Source of the DNA: Hyphomicrobiales bacterium
GTDB lineage: Bacteria; Pseudomonadota; Alphaproteobacteria; Rhizobiales; Beijerinckiaceae
Direction of reading: 5' to 3'
Length of the DNA: 6,124 nucleotides
Assembly (NCBI GenBank): GCA_028290595.1
Contig: JAQGJO010000371.1
Location: 1 to 6,124, forward strand
A program made the position numbers and the translations under genes. Of the stretch, positions 1 through 5,174 are shown piece after piece; the first letter of the stretch is position 1; every line of letters starts with the position of its first letter. Under the pieces are notes generated by a model. That model saw only the letters and a list, made by a program, of their open reading frames with translations. It searched no databases and was not told the DNA's origin.

Positions 1-258
1 CGCAAGCTCATCTATGTCAGCCGCGCCATGGTCACCCATATCGAAGGCCTGCCGCGCGAAGAGAGCGACGCCATTCTCACCTATCTTTCACAACACTGCA
101 CCAAGCCCGACTACCAGATCCGCTTTCAATGGCGCCAACATTCGATCGCATTCTGGGATAATCGCTGCACGCAGCACAAGGCGATCTGGGACTATTACCC
201 GCATGTGCGCTCCGGCTATCGCATACAGATCAAAGGATCGCAGCGGATCGCGGCATAG
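1..258 (+). CDS. TauD/TfdA-family 2-oxoglutarate dioxygenase, C-terminal end (partial)
   Basis: This is the last 85 codons of a gene that begins before the window, read in frame 1 and ending at TAG 256-258. Visible residues 52-79 form the C-terminal core of TauD-like non-haem Fe(II)/2-oxoglutarate dioxygenases: WDNRCTQH followed by YYPHVRSGYRIQIKG. H59 is in the place of the third iron ligand (His255 of E. coli TauD). R70 and R74 lie 11 and 15 residues further on, the same spacing as TauD Arg266 and Arg270, which hold 2-oxoglutarate. The family hydroxylates a carbon next to a leaving group, for example taurine or aryloxyacetates. The substrate here cannot be told because the N-terminal half, with the HxD motif, is missing. 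The end of the protein looks normal, not truncated. It is followed after 107 nt by the SDR gene on the same strand, so it may be the upstream member of the same catabolic operon. Confidence 0.85.
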   Translation, partial: RKLIYVSRAMVTHIEGLPREESDAILTYLSQHCTKPDYQIRFQWRQHSIAFWDNRCTQHKAIWDYYPHVRSGYRIQIKGSQRIAA

Positions 259-365
259 AGGCCGCTGTTCTCATCACACAGCCCTGATATGACCGCTAGC
301 GGGATGACGCCGTCACCGCCGCGGTGTTAACCTGCCTGCTTCCTGACAGGCGCTTGGAGAATGAC

Positions 366-1145
366 ATGGATTTGGGTATCGCTGGCCGCAAGGCGATCGT
401 CTGCGCGTCGAGCCGCGGCCTTGGCCGTGCCTGCGCCATCGCTTTGGCCGAGGCCGGTTGCGAGGTGATCATCAACGGCCGCGACGAGGCGAAGCTTGCC
501 GCCACCGCCGATGAGATCGCCAAAGCGACAGGAGCGAAGGTCATCGCCGTTGCCGGCGATGTCGGCAGCGAGGCCGGACGCGCGGCATTGCTGGCCGCCT
601 GCCCGTCGGCCGATATTCTCGTCAACAACAATTCCGGTCCGCCGCCGAAGGATTTCCGCGAGCTCAGCCGCGATGCCATGGTCAGCGGCCTCGACGCCAA
701 TATGATGACGCCGATCCTGCTCGTGCAGCAGGTCATCGACGGCATGATCGAACGGCGCTTCGGCCGCATCATCAACATCACCTCGGGCTCGGTGAAAATG
801 CCGATGACCGGCCTCGACCTGTCGTCCGGAGCGCGCGCCGGCCTGACCTCGTTTCTGTCGGGCGTGGCGCGGCAGGTCGCCGAATCCAATGTGACGATCA
901 ACAATATCCTGCCCGGCGCTTTCGATACCGACCGGCTAAAATCGGCGGGCGCGGCGCAGGCGAAGATGCGCGGCGTCAGCTATGACGATCTGCAATCGGC
1001 GCGGCGTCAGTCGATCCCGGCGAAGCGCTTCGGCAATCCGGACGAGTTCGGCAAGCTCTGCGCGTTTCTTGCCAGCGCCCACGCCGGCTACATCACCGGC
1101 CAGAACATGCTGATCGATGGTGGCGCCTATCCTAGCGCCTTCTAG
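366..1145 (+). CDS. Atypical short-chain dehydrogenase/reductase-like protein (259 aa)
   Basis: A 259-residue Rossmann-fold SDR protein of usual length for the classical family. The start at 366 is preferred over an upstream codon at 324 because GGAG (356-359) lies six bases before the ATG. The nucleotide-binding turn reads ASSRGLG (residues 14-20) in place of TGxxxGIG. The NNAG-like motif is NNNSG (87-91). Strand 5 carries NITS with the catalytic Ser at S140. Where YxxxK should follow 13 residues later the protein has S153-S-G-A-R157, so the catalytic Tyr and Lys are both replaced. LPGAFDTDR (182-190) and the C-terminal GGAYPSAF are typical of FabG-like SDRs. The pattern fits the divergent 'BKR-like SDR-like' group, which lacks the standard tetrad and whose reaction is not established. 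It is probably soluble and NAD(P)-binding. It sits 37 nt before the small-subunit/amidase pair, suggesting one transcript. Calling it a 3-oxoacyl-ACP reductase would overstate the evidence. Confidence 0.9.
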   Translation: MDLGIAGRKAIVCASSRGLGRACAIALAEAGCEVIINGRDEAKLAATADEIAKATGAKVIAVAGDVGSEAGRAALLAACPSADILVNNNSGPPPKDFRELSRDAMVSGLDANMMTPILLVQQVIDGMIERRFGRIINITSGSVKMPMTGLDLSSGARAGLTSFLSGVARQVAESNVTINNILPGAFDTDRLKSAGAAQAKMRGVSYDDLQSARRQSIPAKRFGNPDEFGKLCAFLASAHAGYITGQNMLIDGGAYPSAF

Positions 1146-1182
1146 GATCATCCCTGCAGATAAATAGAAGGAACCGGGCATC

Positions 1183-1401
1183 ATGGGGCCATCCGACGAC
1201 GAAAGCCTGCGCAAAGAATTCGAGGCGATGGCGGCGCGCAGCGGCCTCGTCATCCCGGCCGACCGCCAGCAAATGATGTTCGAGACGTTCCTGGATTTCC
1301 GCAAAGTGCTCGAACGACTGCACGGGCCAAGGGATCACACCAGCGAGACGGCACATGTGTACAGCGTCGCGCACGTGACACGGGGCGTAGACCATGAGTG
1401 A
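1183..1401 (+). CDS. AtzG/GatC-like small subunit partner of the amidase (72 aa)
   Basis: A 72-residue acidic protein with an AGAAGGA ribosome-binding site (1166-1172) ten bases before its ATG. The body is predicted helical: FEAMAARSGLVIPADR, then MMFETFLDFRKVLERL, then an extended tail with SETAHVYS (residues 53-60). This layout (short helix, 'GL-x-[IV]-P' turn, long amphipathic helix ending in R-x-L-E-R-L, tail with E-x-A) resembles GatC and the AtzG/DUF4089-type subunits that bind amidase-signature enzymes such as AtzE. In those systems the small protein wraps around the amidase and is needed for its folding or activity. Its stop codon overlaps the amidase start by 8 nt, the arrangement expected for translationally coupled subunits made in equal amounts. 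The homology call rests on pattern and context rather than a database match. A free-standing unrelated helical protein is the main alternative. Confidence 0.75.
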   Translation: MGPSDDESLRKEFEAMAARSGLVIPADRQQMMFETFLDFRKVLERLHGPRDHTSETAHVYSVAHVTRGVDHE

Positions 1402-2794
1402 GACGCCGCTGCACGACCTCTCCATCGCCGCCGCCGGCCGCAAACTGCGCGACGGCTCGCTGACATCCATGGCGCTGACGCAGGATGCGCTCGCACGCAT
1501 CGCCAGGATCGATCCGGAGATCAACGCCTTCATCACCGTAACGAAAGACCGCGCGCTGGCCGATGCGCAGGCGGCCGACGCCGCCTTCGCGCGCGGCGAA
1601 GACAAAGGCCCGCTGCAGGGCGTTCCCTATGCATTGAAGGACATTTACGACACGGTGGGCATTCGCACGACCTGTCATTCGAAGCTGCGAGTCGACAATG
1701 TGCCGGCGCACGACAGCGCCGTCGAGGAAAAGCTGCATGCGCAGGGCGGCGTGTTGCTCGGCAAGCTGGCGACGCATGAATTCGCGCTCGGCGGTCCGAG
1801 CTTCGATCTGCCGTTTCCACCGGCGCGCAATCCGTGGAACACCGAGCATGCGACCGGCGGCTCGTCGTCGGGTTCGGGAGCGGCAGTAGCCGCCGGTCTC
1901 GTGCGCATGGCGATGGGCACCGACACCGGCGGCTCCATTCGCGGGCCGGCGGCGCTGTGCGGCACGATCGGCATCAAGCCGACGTTCGGCCGCGTGTCGC
2001 GGCGCGGTATCTTTCCCCTCGCCTATTCGCTCGATCATGCCGGCCCGCTCGCCTGGAGCGTCGAGGACGCGGCGATCACGCTGAATGCGATCGCCGGTTT
2101 CGACGCGCGAGATCATAGCTCAGCGCAGATGCCGGTGCCCGACTTCTGCGCCACACTCGATCATGGCGTGAAGGGTCTGCGCATCGGCGTGCCGCGGCAC
2201 TTCTTCGAGAAGGCGGCCGGCGTGTCGCCGGAGATGCTACGCGCGCTCGATGCTGCGGCGCAGACGCTGGCGCGGCTTGGCGCCGTGGTCGAAGACGTGA
2301 AACTGCCCGATTACGAGCTCTTCGCCGCCTGCGGGCGGGTGATCATGTTCACCGAAGCCTTCGCCATTCATCAGAAGGATTTTCAGGAGCGTCCGCTCGA
2401 TTTCGCCTTGAGCACCTATTCGCGCATGGTGATGGGCGCTTTCGTCACCGGACCTGATCTGGTGCAGGCCCATCGGCTGCGCCGCGAACTGACCCATGCG
2501 GTGACCAGGCTGCTGCAGCGCTATGACGCCCTGCTCACCGCCTGCACGATTGCGCCGGCGCCGCTGATCAAGGCCTCGCGCGACCGCGTCTCGGATTCGC
2601 CGACGCAGAGCATGCCGTTCAATGTCACCGGCCATCCTGCCCTGTCGATCCCCACCGGCTTTTCCAGCGACGGCCTGCCGCTGTCGATGCAGATCGCCGG
2701 CGGGCATTTCGACGAAGCGACCATCCTGCGCATCGCTGCCGCTTTCGAGGCGCACAGCGGGTTGAACAAGAAGCGGCCGGCACTAGCTATGTAA
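1394..2794 (+). CDS. Amidase-signature family hydrolase (466 aa)
   Basis: A full-length amidase of the amidase-signature family, related to GatA, AtzE and fatty acid amide hydrolase. It should hydrolyse a carboxamide to acid and ammonia in the cytoplasm; no signal peptide is visible. The Ser-cisSer-Lys triad is complete: K82 in YALKDIYDT, S157 in the GGSSSGSG glycine/serine loop, and nucleophile S181 in DTGGSIRGPA. The spacings (75 and 24 residues) equal those of S. aureus GatA K79/S154/S178. FGRVSRRGIFPLAYSLDHAGPLA (198-220, interrupted here by no gap) is the usual strand-turn after the active site. The C-terminal third varies among families and sets the substrate, which is not identifiable. 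It follows the GatC/AtzG-like gene with an 8-nt overlap and a weak GGGG (1382-1385) upstream. It is not simply GatA, because no gatB or charged-tRNA context is seen. A 1-carboxybiuret-hydrolase-like or aryl/alkyl amidase role is possible. Confidence 0.93.
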   Translation: MSETPLHDLSIAAAGRKLRDGSLTSMALTQDALARIARIDPEINAFITVTKDRALADAQAADAAFARGEDKGPLQGVPYALKDIYDTVGIRTTCHSKLRVDNVPAHDSAVEEKLHAQGGVLLGKLATHEFALGGPSFDLPFPPARNPWNTEHATGGSSSGSGAAVAAGLVRMAMGTDTGGSIRGPAALCGTIGIKPTFGRVSRRGIFPLAYSLDHAGPLAWSVEDAAITLNAIAGFDARDHSSAQMPVPDFCATLDHGVKGLRIGVPRHFFEKAAGVSPEMLRALDAAAQTLARLGAVVEDVKLPDYELFAACGRVIMFTEAFAIHQKDFQERPLDFALSTYSRMVMGAFVTGPDLVQAHRLRRELTHAVTRLLQRYDALLTACTIAPAPLIKASRDRVSDSPTQSMPFNVTGHPALSIPTGFSSDGLPLSMQIAGGHFDEATILRIAAAFEAHSGLNKKRPALAM

Positions 2795-2804
2795 GTAAGG
2801 CTCA

Positions 2805-2821
2805 GACGCGGGCGGCGCGTC
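2805..2821. terminator. Possible GC-rich hairpin behind the amidase operon
   Basis: GACGCG-GGCGG-CGCGTC forms a six-pair stem with a five-base loop, 11 nt beyond the amidase stop. It lies between two converging transcripts: the operon on the left, and the leftward mini-operon ending near 2833-2868. There is no T-tract on either side, so it is not a standard intrinsic terminator. It could support Rho-dependent ending or be a chance GC palindrome. Confidence 0.25.
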
Positions 2822-2867
2822 GCTGCGCAGTTCTAGACCTGCCAGCAGAACGGGCGGCTCGGCGCTT

Positions 2868-2966
2868 TCATGACGGCCACCCGAAAATCAGAACAAAAAC
2901 GACGATGCTGATGAAAGCCGCGAGACCGACGCCAACGGCGAAGGCAATGTCTTCGGCGGCCTTCAT
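2868..2966 (-). CDS. Predicted 32-aa single-span membrane peptide
   Basis: A 32-residue reading frame: MKAAEDIAFAVGVGLA followed by AFISIVVFVLIFGWPS. Residues 9-29 form one long hydrophobic helix with a short charged N-terminus and a GWPS end, so a single-pass inner-membrane peptide is expected. Support for a real gene comes from a well-placed GGAG (2974-2977, seven bases before ATG) and from the ATGA overlap with the stop of the upstream 52-codon gene, the typical layout of coupled translation. The same frame stays open upstream to 3161, but that extension has no bacterial-like amino-acid pattern (rich in R, W and C), so the short start is chosen. A further ATGA-linked frame of 12 codons follows (2833-2871) and is probably meaningless. 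No family is recognised. Small membrane peptides in phage early operons can act in exclusion or lysis control, but nothing here proves such a role. Confidence 0.5.
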   Translation of the reverse strand: MKAAEDIAFAVGVGLAAFISIVVFVLIFGWPS

Positions 2967-3121
2967 GACGCCGCTCCATCCTGTCGAGGGGCAGGAACGG
3001 AAGAGGCGAAGAAATCGTCGGGGCGAAGATCGACGTTGGCGGCACGCGCCTTTTCGAGCAGTTCGGCGACGGCTTTGGCGCCACCGCATTTGGCAATAAT
3101 GTTTTCGGCAAGTGTTCTCAT
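2963..3121 (-). CDS. Cro/YdaS-like small regulator, probably internally deleted (52 aa)
   Basis: A 52-residue frame transcribed divergently from the S24 repressor. Its start, AENIIAKCGGAKAVAELL (residues 5-22), matches the first helices of Cro/YdaS-like phage regulators (I-I-x-x-x-G-G-x-x-A-V-A-x-x-L). EKARAANVDLRPDDFF (23-38) looks like the far C-terminal end of the same family. From memory of such proteins, about 30 residues that carry the turn, the recognition helix and a W-x-Y-P-x-E-R-G-G-type segment normally lie between these two blocks. Here the blocks are joined directly, in frame. The result should lack DNA-binding ability unless it acts as a partner for another protein. The ATG at 3121 has no Shine-Dalgarno sequence and lies about 6 nt from the predicted -10 box, so the mRNA may be leaderless. 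Its stop overlaps the next gene by ATGA. The reading frame is convincing; the deletion model is inference. Confidence 0.55.
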   Translation of the reverse strand: MRTLAENIIAKCGGAKAVAELLEKARAANVDLRPDDFFASSVPAPRQDGAAS

Positions 3122-3127
3122 GCCATA

Positions 3128-3157
3128 ATAATTGCGTAAAACGCAATTCTATGTCAA
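3128..3157 (-). promoter_or_regulatory. Leftward promoter with embedded operator
   Basis: Read on the minus strand, a perfect -35 TTGACA (complement of 3152-3157) is followed after 18 bases by AATTAT (3128-3133) as -10; TATTAT (3125-3130) is an alternative with a 21-base gap. The palindrome at 3130-3148 fills the spacer and touches the -10, so a protein bound there would block RNA polymerase. Initiation about seven bases beyond the -10 would fall at or next to the A of the ATG at 3121, giving a leaderless or almost leaderless message, as known for the cI transcript from lambda PRM. Confidence 0.6.
3130..3148. promoter_or_regulatory. Operator 1: perfect palindrome AATTGCG-N5-CGCAATT
   Basis: Seven-base arms AATTGCG and CGCAATT are separated by TAAAA. 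The core TTGCG-N5-CGCAA (3132-3146) recurs twice to the right. It lies inside the leftward promoter, so binding should repress the 52-aa/32-aa gene pair. The nearby S24 repressor is the obvious candidate binder. Confidence 0.65.
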
Positions 3158-3161
3158 TCAT

Positions 3162-3181
3162 TTTCGCAAATAATTGCGAAA
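3162..3181. repeat. Inverted repeat TTTCGCAA-N4-TTGCGAAA
   Basis: Perfect eight-base arms around ATAA. The half-sites point the opposite way from those of the operators (CGCAA first, TTGCG second). The right arm is shared with operator 2. It may be a spare half-site plus operator 2, or an independent site for a second regulator. Confidence 0.5.
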
Positions 3182-3188
3182 TTCGCGA
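3174..3188. promoter_or_regulatory. Operator 2: imperfect TTGCG-N5-CGCGA
   Basis: The left half-site is perfect; the right half-site has one mismatch to CGCAA. Its centre is 42 bp from operator 1 (about four helical turns) and 26 bp from operator 3, suggesting a lambda-like set of sites with graded affinity. Confidence 0.45.
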
Positions 3189-3199
3189 TACATTTGCGG

Positions 3200-3214
3200 T
3201 TGCGGTTGTCGCAA
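3200..3214. promoter_or_regulatory. Operator 3: perfect TTGCG-N5-CGCAA before the repressor gene
   Basis: Both half-sites are perfect around GTTGT. An extra TTGCG at 3194-3198 precedes it, giving a short TTGCGG tandem. It lies 15 bases before the chosen repressor ATG, where binding would allow autoregulation. Because it overlaps the upstream TTG (3194) reading-frame extension, it also argues for starting the repressor at 3230. Confidence 0.6.
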
Positions 3215-3229
3215 ACTGGCGAAATGGTA

Positions 3230-3874
3230 ATGAAACCCGAAGTTTATATCGACTGGATCGCCAAAGGCGTTATGAAGCCCGGCAAGAGCAAAGGCGGCTT
3301 GGCGGAAGCGTTAAGAGTGCATCCGTCGCAGGTCACGCGGATCATGGGCGGCCGCCGGCTCCGCGCGGATGAAGTCGCCAGAATCTCGGAATATCTCGAG
3401 GAGCCGCCGCCATCCACCATCAGTGGCTTTGCCGAAGACGCCCCGCAAAATAACTATCGCCCCCCACCGCAATTCCTCGGTGAGCAAGACCTCCCGGTCT
3501 TCGCGGCTGTGGAGGGCGGCCCTGGAATCATGGTCGTGACCACCGAACCAATTGAATATGCCAGCCGGCCACTCGCCTTGAAGCACGTTCCTAACAGCTA
3601 TGCCGTTCTCGTCGTCGGCGATTCCATGGAGCCCGCCTATGAACCCGGCGACATGGTCATTGTTCATCCGAGGAAGCCCGCAATCAAAGGCAAAAACGCA
3701 ATATTCGTTTCCGACGAGGAGCACGGTGAGTTTCGGGCATCGATCAAACGCCTAGTCCAGGAGACCAGCGACCGATGGACGGTCCGGCAATTTAACCCGC
3801 CGAAGGATTTCCATCTGTCAAAGCGGGACTGGCCCAGGGCATTGCGCATAATCGGGAAGTTCGACGGAAGCTGA
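3230..3874 (+). CDS. LexA/CI-like phage-type repressor, HTH plus S24 peptidase domain (214 aa)
   Basis: An N-terminal DNA-binding domain (about residues 1-57) contains the helix-turn-helix GLAEALRVHPSQVTRIMGGR (23-42). A Pro-rich linker follows (58-90), then a C-terminal S24/LexA-type domain (90-214). The Ser-Lys dyad is present: S132 in VVGDSMEPAYEPGD and K173 in FRASIKRL. Such proteins dimerise through the C-domain and hold phage lytic genes or SOS-type genes silent. The Ala-Gly or Cys-Gly self-cleavage dipeptide is not seen in the linker, which reads FAAVEGGPGIM at the expected place, so RecA-triggered autocleavage is doubtful despite the dyad. Start choice: the frame is open from TTG 3194, but that stretch overlaps an operator; ATG 3224 and 3230 are both possible and neither has a clear ribosome site. 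The gene is divergent from a 52-aa Cro-like remnant, and its stop is 12 nt from the converging membrane-protein gene. Confidence 0.9.
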   Translation: MKPEVYIDWIAKGVMKPGKSKGGLAEALRVHPSQVTRIMGGRRLRADEVARISEYLEEPPPSTISGFAEDAPQNNYRPPPQFLGEQDLPVFAAVEGGPGIMVVTTEPIEYASRPLALKHVPNSYAVLVVGDSMEPAYEPGDMVIVHPRKPAIKGKNAIFVSDEEHGEFRASIKRLVQETSDRWTVRQFNPPKDFHLSKRDWPRALRIIGKFDGS

Positions 3875-3886
3875 TGATGGCGTAGA

Positions 3887-4624
3887 TCAGGCGCGGGCAG
3901 CGCCGAGCGCACGGCGGTCGTGCGCCATCTGGCGGTGACTGCGCTGCATGCCGCGCGGATCGAAACCATCGCGGCCGCGCTGGCGCGCCACTGTCGACAC
4001 GGCGCGGCGTTCCGCCTCGAGCATGCGGGCCGAGAGCAGGCGCAGGCCGGACACGCGCGCTTCGGCATCGATCCGGATTTCGGTCGAGACGCGGTTGAGC
4101 TTGTCGACCATGTGGATGACCGAATTGCGCAACGCCACCTGACGCGGCGCCACATGTCCCCATGCCGCTTCGCCCAGGGCAACCTGGCGCGCCTGACGTA
4201 TCTCGTCGGCGACCTGCTCTTGCGGCCGCGCCTTCAAGCTCGCCGCGATGGCGCCGACGAGCAGCACGAAGACGACTGCCTTGGCGCTGCCGCTGGCAAG
4301 CGCCGCGCCGGTCCATGCCGTCGCGGCGAGCGTCACCATATCGCCCTGCAGCGCGCCCTTATGCCCGACCTGATCGGCAAAGCGTTGCAGCGAGACGAGA
4401 ACCGCCCTGGCGACGATGAGCGCGGCCACACCAGTGACCAGCAGGAAATCATCGGCGGAGACAGTGTTCGGCTTGATGGCGAAAGCCATCAGAAAGGCGA
4501 AGGCCGCCAGTGTGCCGTGAATGGCCGCGCCGTCGCGCGCGCCGGAATAGGATTGCCGGTCTAGGCTGATGAAACAGCCGAGCGCAATTGCACCGCCGAA
4601 GGAAATCAAGGTCGTTGCAAGCAC
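3887..4624 (-). CDS. Unrecognised multi-span membrane protein with helical cytosolic tail (245 aa)
   Basis: Reads from GTG at 4624 to TGA at 3887-3889. Upstream GGGGG (around 4632-4637) may serve as ribosome site; no better ATG lies in frame. Hydrophobic segments at about residues 4-20, 36-51, 60-80, 96-111 and 113-130 suggest four or five transmembrane helices in the first half. The rest (131-245) is hydrophilic, rich in Arg, Ala, Glu and Gln, and likely long helices, perhaps a coiled coil (for example DKLNRVSTEIRIDAEARVSG). The last 30 residues are very basic. No enzyme or transporter motif is recognised. The overall plan (membrane anchor plus charged helical tail) resembles scaffold or signalling proteins but does not prove it. 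A CtrA-type box 21-36 nt upstream suggests cell-cycle-linked control. A long opposite-strand frame over the same bases has no membrane or domain pattern and is treated as a shadow. Confidence 0.65.
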   Translation of the reverse strand: MLATTLISFGGAIALGCFISLDRQSYSGARDGAAIHGTLAAFAFLMAFAIKPNTVSADDFLLVTGVAALIVARAVLVSLQRFADQVGHKGALQGDMVTLAATAWTGAALASGSAKAVVFVLLVGAIAASLKARPQEQVADEIRQARQVALGEAAWGHVAPRQVALRNSVIHMVDKLNRVSTEIRIDAEARVSGLRLLSARMLEAERRAVSTVARQRGRDGFDPRGMQRSHRQMAHDRRALGAARA

Positions 4625-4644
4625 TGGCAGCCCCCGTCATCAAG

Positions 4645-4660
4645 TTAACCCGACATTAAC
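4645..4660. promoter_or_regulatory. CtrA-type box TTAA-N7-TTAAC
   Basis: TTAACCCGACATTAAC is an exact match to the full CtrA recognition sequence of alphaproteobacteria. A third TTAAC half-site follows at 4669-4673 and a weaker TTAC-N7-TTAAT at 4690-4705, all in a short AT-rich stretch. It lies 20 nt before the GTG of the leftward membrane-protein gene, so CtrA would either activate a promoter giving a very short leader or block RNA polymerase. The remaining intergenic stretch to 4806 shows no convincing gene. Confidence 0.6.
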
Positions 4661-4806
4661 ATGCATGATTAACCGGCGCGAAAGGTTCGTTACGAATTGG
4701 TTAATTCAACCAAGGGCTTTTGCGTCTATATGCGAGGCATAACGACAACAGCCGCGCGAAGGCGCGACTGTGGATCGACAACGATGATGTGAAACCTAAA
4801 GACGGG

Positions 4807-5010
4807 TCAGGCGAACCATTGCGTCGCGATGAGCGCGCCGCCGGCCAGTACGAACACCGCGCAACATCCGGCAAGAATGTAGTGGGTCTGCAATTTGAGA
4901 CGGATCGCCGCTTCTTCGATGTCGGGATATCCCGCGAGAGCGAAGCCGGCCGCTTCGGCGGCCCGGTGCATGGAAGCCATGGTGTTGGGAGATCGTCTAA
5001 CCTGAATCAT
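4807..5010 (-). CDS. Small predicted membrane protein (67 aa)
   Basis: A 67-residue frame with ATG at 5010 and a good AGGAAG ribosome site (complement of 5019-5024) eight bases before it. Residues 1-42 are soluble and probably helical (MHRAAEAAGFALAGYPDIEEAAIRLKLQ, shown here in two parts: MHRAAEAAGFALAG and YPDIEEAAIRLKLQ). Residues 43-64 form one hydrophobic span, HYILAGCCAVFVLAGGALIA, ending in TQWFA. An N-in, C-out single-pass inner-membrane protein is the simplest reading. No family is recognised. It is divergent from the MgtC-like gene across a 164-nt gap, so both may share a regulatory region; a GANTC site (5004-5008) lies at its start. An overlapping rightward frame (4720-5082) has no recognisable pattern and is taken as a shadow. 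Confidence 0.6.
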   Translation of the reverse strand: MIQVRRSPNTMASMHRAAEAAGFALAGYPDIEEAAIRLKLQTHYILAGCCAVFVLAGGALIATQWFA

Positions 5011-5174
5011 ATACGTATCTTCCTGCCGTTCTGGTTAACAACATCTGAACGGCCGACTTGGTTCCGTTCCTCCGTGCACTGAATTTGTGCTTATCCCGAA
5101 GAAACAATTGAGATGGCCACCGTCCGGCCGCAGAGTGCGCAAGTCGTGCCGGCAAATCGTGCTAGGGAGATTCG

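Noticed and set aside
2833..2871. 12-codon frame linked by ATGA after the 32-aa peptide
   Set aside because: Too short to support, with no good ribosome site and no recognisable pattern.
2868..3161. 97-codon leftward frame starting at 3161 and ending with the 32-aa membrane peptide
   Set aside because: Its start lies upstream of the predicted -10 box and its first 65 residues look random (many W, C and R); the short start with a GGAG site fits better.
2833..3874. Complete prophage or integrative element
   Set aside because: Only regulatory genes are present; no integrase, att repeats, tRNA or structural genes could be seen in the window.
3890..3904. GGCGC-GGGCA-GCGCC hairpin at the end of the leftward membrane-protein gene as a shared terminator
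   Set aside because: Short, inside the coding end and without a T-tract; such palindromes are common in GC-rich coding DNA.
3920..4564. Long rightward open frame (214 codons) opposite the membrane-protein gene
   Set aside because: The opposite strand encodes clear transmembrane segments; this frame is rich in Arg, Asp, Gln and His with no domain pattern, as expected for an antisense shadow in GC-rich DNA.
4720..5082. Rightward 120-codon frame across the 4.7-5.1 kb gap
   Set aside because: No ribosome site or domain pattern, and it overlaps the better-supported leftward small membrane-protein gene.
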